Shown here piece after piece: positions 59,279-64,000 of a stretch of 64,000 bases of DNA. The stretch lies in NCBI GenBank assembly GCA_050084985.1, contig JBITNC010000001.1:53878001-53942000 (forward strand), given 5' to 3'. The notes beneath the pieces are model-generated. The model was given only the letters and a program-made list of their open reading frames with translations. It had not been told where the DNA came from and made no database searches. This DNA comes from Nageia nagi. Its lineage: Eukaryota > Pinophyta. Each line of letters starts with the position of its first letter. Within the stretch, counting starts at the first letter, position 1. A program made the position numbers and the translations under genes.

Positions 59279-61170
59279 TGTTGAAATATCTATGACATAA
59301 GAGGGGGGGTGAATTAGTGTGAATTAAAACTTTAACCAAGTATAAAAATCAACAATCGACCACACTCACAAAAGCTTGCATCACATAACACAAGATTTAT
59401 ATTGGAAACCCAACCAATGTGGGAAAAACCACTATGCCAATGGACTACTTGGGCTTCCACCCAAATACAATTGAAAATAAAATGGATTGAATTTTATAAA
59501 TTTTTGTAGAAAACACTATGAGGATAGCACCAACCAACCAAATATTTTGCAACACCCACTACTGGAGCTCTGACCTCGATTGCCAAGCACCCACTTGGTA
59601 AGATCTCAAAGTTGTACCAAAAATGAATCCAATTCTTAAAGACCCTAAATGGTCTTTTTTAAATTAAATCTCTTAACACACTAAATATCTCAATCCCACT
59701 ATACTCCTATAATCTAAAAGTTGATTCTTTGCACACACACAACAAAAACTTTTTCTATAAACTCAACAAAAACCCTTTAAACAAAATCATGAATTCATAC
59801 CATAAGATGAAGTTTTTAGCTCTTAATAATTTCTCATTTAAAATACATGATAAATTATAGATATTTGAATTCTACACACTCCAAAAAAAGAACAGGCTCA
59901 AACAAAGTCACAGATAAAAAGTAATGGCCAAAATCGTGAGACACCCTTCATTATTTCGTTTTTCAATCTTTGCTTGAGAGAAAACAAAAAACCGCTTTCT
60001 TTTTGTAACTCCTCCTTCTCATAAAGATATTTTTTTCTTTACTTTTTATTTTTATCTTAAATAAAAAATAAAATATCTCTATCTTCTCTTTAAGGAACCA
60101 TCACAATTTAAAGAGACATTTTGTCAAACACTTCACAACTAAAATATGAACACCTTGCACAAACTCATACCTCAAGACCTCAGATCGAGATGGTTTAAAA
60201 AGAAAAGTTGCTCATTTTAATGATATAATCATCAATAAATCATAAAATTTTAAAATTTTCAACCAAACATAAAGGATTTTACCATTTTACCAATGTCCTA
60301 CAAAACTGTCCAAAACTGGAAAAAGTGAGAAATTGTCTTTTTGTAATACACATAATTTCTTTCTCAAATTTTTTTTTAGCTTGAAATTTTAAATTTATGG
60401 ACATATTAGAACCAAATACCTCCACTTAAAATTTTATGGTCTAAATCCTCATTTTTTGCTTAATATTCCACTTTCAAAGTGGCCTCCGATGCTAATTTTA
60501 TGACTGTCCTAAAATATGCAAAATTGTCCAAACGGGTACCAACAATGCAAACGATTGGTCCAAACATCGATATGAAACCTAAAACACCATTATGACCTAT
60601 TTACATACATGCTAACATGTTCCACACTGATTCATACTATCCAAATACACACCAAAGTGATATTGACTTGTTTCACCAAAATTATCAAGAGATCTAAACC
60701 AATACCAACTTCCAACCAACACTGATCCTATGCTACAACTTCACTTCCAACTAATAAATAAGGCTCTAAATGATATATTGAAATATCCACAATAGTCCAT
60801 TGGCACATATGTGCAACATTTGCAACTTTTACAATTTTTACAACTTTTGCAATTTTTTGACAACTTTGGCATCTTTTGAAATTTTGCAAGAATATGCTAT
60901 AATAACTTTTTTGGAGCACTGAACATGTCGACATATGCACCAAACATCTTCAAATAAGATCCAAATAATTTTCTAATAACTTTTGCAAGTTTTACAACTT
61001 TTTGACAACTGTTGCAGATTTGCACAAATTACTTGCACCAACTTTAATTAAGCATCAAACACATCCTCAACATCATTGAACATCTCTATCCATGCTCCAG
61101 ACACTGTATCACAACACCAACTAGGTCCCATTGTGTGTGTTGACAATGATGACAACACTTTGCTCAATAA
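59279..61170. other. LTR-like insert within M (boundaries uncertain)
   Basis: Begins TGTTGAAATATC and soon carries AGAGGGGGGGTGAATTAGTG, a run often seen near the ends of plant copia (SIRE-type) LTRs, and TGGAAACCCAACCAATGTGG. The end may be near 61170, after GTGTTGACAATGATGACAAC, again LTR-like. No matching TSD was found, so this is a suggestion. Confidence 0.35.
60800..61020. repeat. Degenerate 10-11 bp repeat CAACTTTTGCAA
   Basis: ACAACTTTT, GCAACTTTT and ACAATTTTT words recur about every 10-12 bases at 60810-60870 and again at 60975-61020. Low-complexity, no fixed frame. Confidence 0.65.
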
Positions 61171-62047
61171 CATGGGGTTGAAAATTTTTCTAAGGAACTA
61201 AAAGTAGAATTTGATGAAAGAGCAATCTCAAAAAATGTGACTATTACATAAGTTGCTTGAATTAAATTGAAAACCAGATCTTCAAATATTTTTAACATCC
61301 TCAAAAGAGCTCGAATTTGAGTGATACAAAAATCAAAATTGATCAACTCGAAAAAGGTATCCATATCTAGTCATAGAATTTGAAATTGATAAAAAACCAT
61401 ATAAAAATATGTATGTTACCTTGATGATGTTTTAGAGCTAGAAAAAAAGTGTTATCCATGAAAAGAAATTCACACCAACAATAAGACCCATTAAATGAAT
61501 AATTTTCAAATCATTTGGAATATGTGTGAGGCCATGAGAAGGTAGAGCGACAATAGAAAAGGACTATAATATACATACAAAGAGGAGGCCCATTATTTAT
61601 TAGAGCATATCACAAGGTTGTGAGAAAAGCACAATGGAGTAGAAAAATAATGCCTTCACATAAACCAGCTATAAGAGATACCAAGAAGCCATCAGAGGGA
61701 TATACAAGTAGACCAAATGGATCTGAGGGTCCAAGAAGATCCAAAATCTCCATGATGTAGGAGAAAAAGAGCACCAAATGAGTGAGGTCATGCCCTAACC
61801 AAGGAAGCTCATACACAATACAAAGGAGAAACATCAGTGGAGATGATATAAGATCTCACAAAGTAGAAGGTAGAAAAACTACAAGATGCAATTTTGCTAA
61901 TAAATAACTAGGGTTGAAATACCATGAGACACTAACAACAAGGAAATAATCCACCATAATGGACACACTACATAATAAATAAAGGTTGTGGGTATCACTA
62001 GAATGAAAGCAATGACTCAAGAATATCTTTACAAAACTCAACTTTCT
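61171..62047 (-). other. M internal region, right part, with short open stretches
   Basis: Minus-strand open stretches 61856-62041, 61610-61834 and 61164-61364 are hydrophobic (LLGPSDPFGLLVYPSDGFLV, SLIAGLCEGIIFLLHCAFLT). They might be one decayed frame of unknown origin, but no family is recognised and chance cannot be excluded. Confidence 0.3.
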
Positions 62048-62056
62048 TTGGTACCA

Positions 62057-62346
62057 TGAAAGGAGAGAGGAAAAATGAAGTTCCTCACCTAGGATGCAAG
62101 AGCTGAAAGAATATCACAAGAGCATAAAAGATTACTCACAATGAATAAAATAATGGATGAATTATACATAAGGTACACCTTGCTTAAATAGCAAGTGAAA
62201 TGAACAATAGCCACATGATAAAAAAAAATTGACCATCAGATTAAAACAACTTGATAAAGATGACAATTAAGTACACCTAATAGTGAACTTAAGATAATGT
62301 TAACCTAGATACCTAACTAGGTAATAAATAAAATAATTCTCTAACA
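62057..62346 (-). repeat. M 5' LTR
   Basis: Direct repeat of 58059-58348. The adjoining TTTGGTACCA (62047-62056) in reverse reads TGGTACCAAA, a possible primer site that does not match the tRNA-Met site. Confidence 0.9.
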
Positions 62347-62351
62347 AAGTT

Positions 62352-62990
62352 AACTATGTTACCAATGAGGAATCAAATAGAGAAATTGATTTATGTATGA
62401 AATCTGATGATCATGGATAAGTTGTTCACGGATTTGAAATATTTACTTTGTTCATGCTAACATTATTACAAGTGTTATTAGAGATATATTTGATTCTTTT
62501 AGATAGGTTAACTCAATACAATCATAAGATGATGCATACCTTTCACAAGATACTGAAAAGGAAATGAAAGTGAATATGAAGATAAAATAAAAGGAATAAA
62601 TCACAAATGAAGACATTCACAAAATAGTGAACATGGTTATCCATGATGATAACCAAGAAGAAGAAAAGGAAGAAGAAATATAGGAATATAAATTTGAAGA
62701 AGTAAACATGAGGATATCAAGTTTTATATGAATATACTTGTCAAGAAACTTGAAGCAACCTTAGATATTGAGCATCAACACTAGGGGCAATGACCACCCT
62801 AGGGGTAATGTTAATGGTACCATCATAGATTAAGAAAAAGAATAATTTTTCTTAGAATAACCACTCACACATGTCTAAAGAATGTTATGCAAAAGGATTC
62901 TACTTGCTTGCCACATTCAGTTAAGTTTGAAGATTCAAGAAAGGTTGCTTCATTCAAGATGAATAAATATCAAAGGTGTATTTTGCAAGG
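62352..62990 (+). pseudogene. P gag or downstream frame, part 2
   Basis: Continues the P frame after M: NYVTNEESNREIDLCMKSDD at the start, later Lys/Glu-rich runs with stops, and SHMSKECYAKG near 62855-62890, which could be a lone zinc-knuckle half. Beyond the first 25 codons the assignment is weak. Confidence 0.45.
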
Positions 62991-63907
62991 ACAATCATCA
63001 GGTAATTTTCTTATATTTCTCATATATGTTAGAATTGCATTTTCATATAGTTATGCATTTTAAAGTAGCTTAGATTGTATAATGCATTAAATACATCCCC
63101 TTTGCTAGTTGGGGGAATAATTAACCATCATCCATTCCCTTTATTTTTTGAGGATAAAATGAACCATCATTTGTATCTTTATAGTCATGTTAATATTTTG
63201 ATCTATGTTGGTCAATATTTGTCATTTTGTTTGTTTAGTCATAATTTTTTAAGTTTTTCATGGTTTTTAGTTTGTCAGTTAAGTATTTATAACCCAATGC
63301 TGATGCTAAGAAAAATTAAGAATTTTAACAAAATCATTTTGAGGGCATGCCCTCTAGACCATAAAGGTTTCTTCCCTTAACTCCCTTATCTCTTATATGT
63401 ATAATTTATGATCTTTATTTACATATTATGATTGTTATGATAAAATATTGTTATGCTCTTATTATGATCACTTCATTATTACCACTTTATGATCACTCCC
63501 TTTGTTGGTTGGATATTAACCATCACTTTATGATCACTTTTTAAAAACTTATTATTACCTTTTCTTATGATCTATTTTTTTATAATTAGGCCACTAAGTA
63601 TCATTATTATGGCATGATTTTACATGATATTATGATCTAACATGTGTTTTAAGGTCCATATATGTTTTGGAAGATGTTATTTTCTATCTCTATTTTTCAT
63701 ATTATTGCTTGCTCTTGCTTGTTAACACTCCATGGGAGCCATTCCATTTTATAATCAAGACTAAGGGGGTAGCATATATCATAAATCCTTGATGATTGGA
63801 TAGTTCTACAACAAAAATAGGGAAGTATCCAATTTTTCTTCTCTTTCTTTTTCTACTTCCTTTGCAAACACAATTATATTTCAAGGTCATTTCATTTCAT
63901 TATATTT
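62991..63907. other. P 3' region without recognisable gene
   Basis: AT-rich, with TTATGATCAC(T/C) and ACCATCA words repeated at 63455-63545. Open frames 63075-63380 and 63796-63996 lack family features; the second crosses the polypurine tract. Confidence 0.5.
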
Positions 63908-63920
63908 GGAAAGGGGGGAA
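63908..63920 (+). promoter_or_regulatory. P polypurine tract
   Basis: GGAAAGGGGGGAA, a 13-base all-purine run five bases before an LTR-like TGACACC. It primes plus-strand synthesis in LTR elements. Confidence 0.75.
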
Positions 63921-63925
63921 TCTAT

Positions 63926-64000
63926 TGACACCTAATTTTGGTTCACCTAAGGTGGTCCCACTTAGGTGTTTTATTATGTTAATATTATATCATTAAGTAT
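63926..64000 (+). repeat. P 3' LTR, start
   Basis: TGACACCTAATTTTGGTTCA is the typical opening of many plant gypsy LTRs and directly follows the polypurine tract. It runs off the window, so it is not confirmed by a second copy. Confidence 0.65.

Larger units (their letters stand above)
58059..62346 (-). mobile_element. M: small LTR element inside P gag
   Basis: Two 290-bp LTRs, closely similar by eye (58059-58348 and 62057-62346). TSD TAGTT (58054-58058) and AAGTT (62347-62351), one mismatch. Internal 3.7 kb without gag or pol motifs. Removing M rejoins the P gag frame (GIV followed by NYVTNEESNREIDLCMK). A non-autonomous element by content. Confidence 0.85.
57110..64000 (+). mobile_element. 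P: gypsy-type LTR element, interrupted by M, 3' LTR leaves window
   Basis: A gag relic at 57110-58053 continues after M at 62352. A polypurine tract at 63908-63920 precedes an LTR start at 63926. From gag to LTR is only about 2.5 kb without M, too short for a pol, so P is deleted or non-autonomous. The 5' boundary is unknown. Confidence 0.6.

Noticed and set aside
59279-61170. Full solo LTR of a SIRE-type element
   Set aside because: Ends could not be paired with a TSD; kept only as an uncertain LTR-like segment.
61610-61834. 74-codon frame as a captured host membrane-protein gene
   Set aside because: No recognisable family, no splice or start support, and stops at both sides; noted only as an open stretch.

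Overview
The window is repeat-dense nuclear DNA from a land plant, very probably a seed plant with a large, slowly purged genome (a gymnosperm would fit, but nothing here proves it). The evidence is the AT-rich composition, plant-type Ty1/copia and Ty3/gypsy LTR retrotransposons (one a chromodomain-bearing chromovirus), L1-type LINE remnants with the plant DUF4283 ORF1, priming sites matching plant initiator tRNA-Met, and a plant mobile domain (PMD) gene relic. I see no intact host gene, tRNA, rRNA or CRISPR array. Every coding region is a broken relic.

Layout. 175-1938 (+): two-exon PMD pseudogene with a recognisable 79-bp intron. 2453-27103: a nest of copia elements. E0 (-) is interrupted in its leader by E1 (+, 7299-24462). 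E1 is interrupted near the end of pol by E2 (-, 14365-23250). E2 carries a solo LTR (20648-21139) in its leader. Target-site duplications (TSDs) support every level. 27500-44527: the 5' half of a gypsy-type element G1 (-, 5' LTR plus gag, no pol), cut in two places by copia element E3 (-, 28154-36114) and chromovirus G2 (-, 37009-43026). 44528-49831: element H (-), a probably non-autonomous LTR element with a coiled-coil reading frame and a 61-62 bp minisatellite. 49832-52500: LINE L1a (-). 52501-55300: unassigned. 55420-56480: LINE ORF1 L1b (+). 57110-64000: gypsy-type element P (+), whose gag is split by a small LTR element M (-, 58059-62346). P's 3' LTR begins at 63926 and runs off the window.

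How the parts relate. E1, E2 and E3 are one family (LTRs 484-499 bp, long AT-rich leaders of about 2.7-3.1 kb, gag and pol of about 4 kb). E0 and the solo LTR have a different LTR but share leader and pol similarity with that family. The relative order of insertions follows from nesting: E0, then E1, then E2, then the solo LTR; and G1 before both E3 and G2. In-frame stops are often TAG where the family has Trp or Gln, as expected from long-term C-to-T decay of methylated DNA. All coordinates for degenerate domains are approximate. They come from reading translations by eye, not from alignments.
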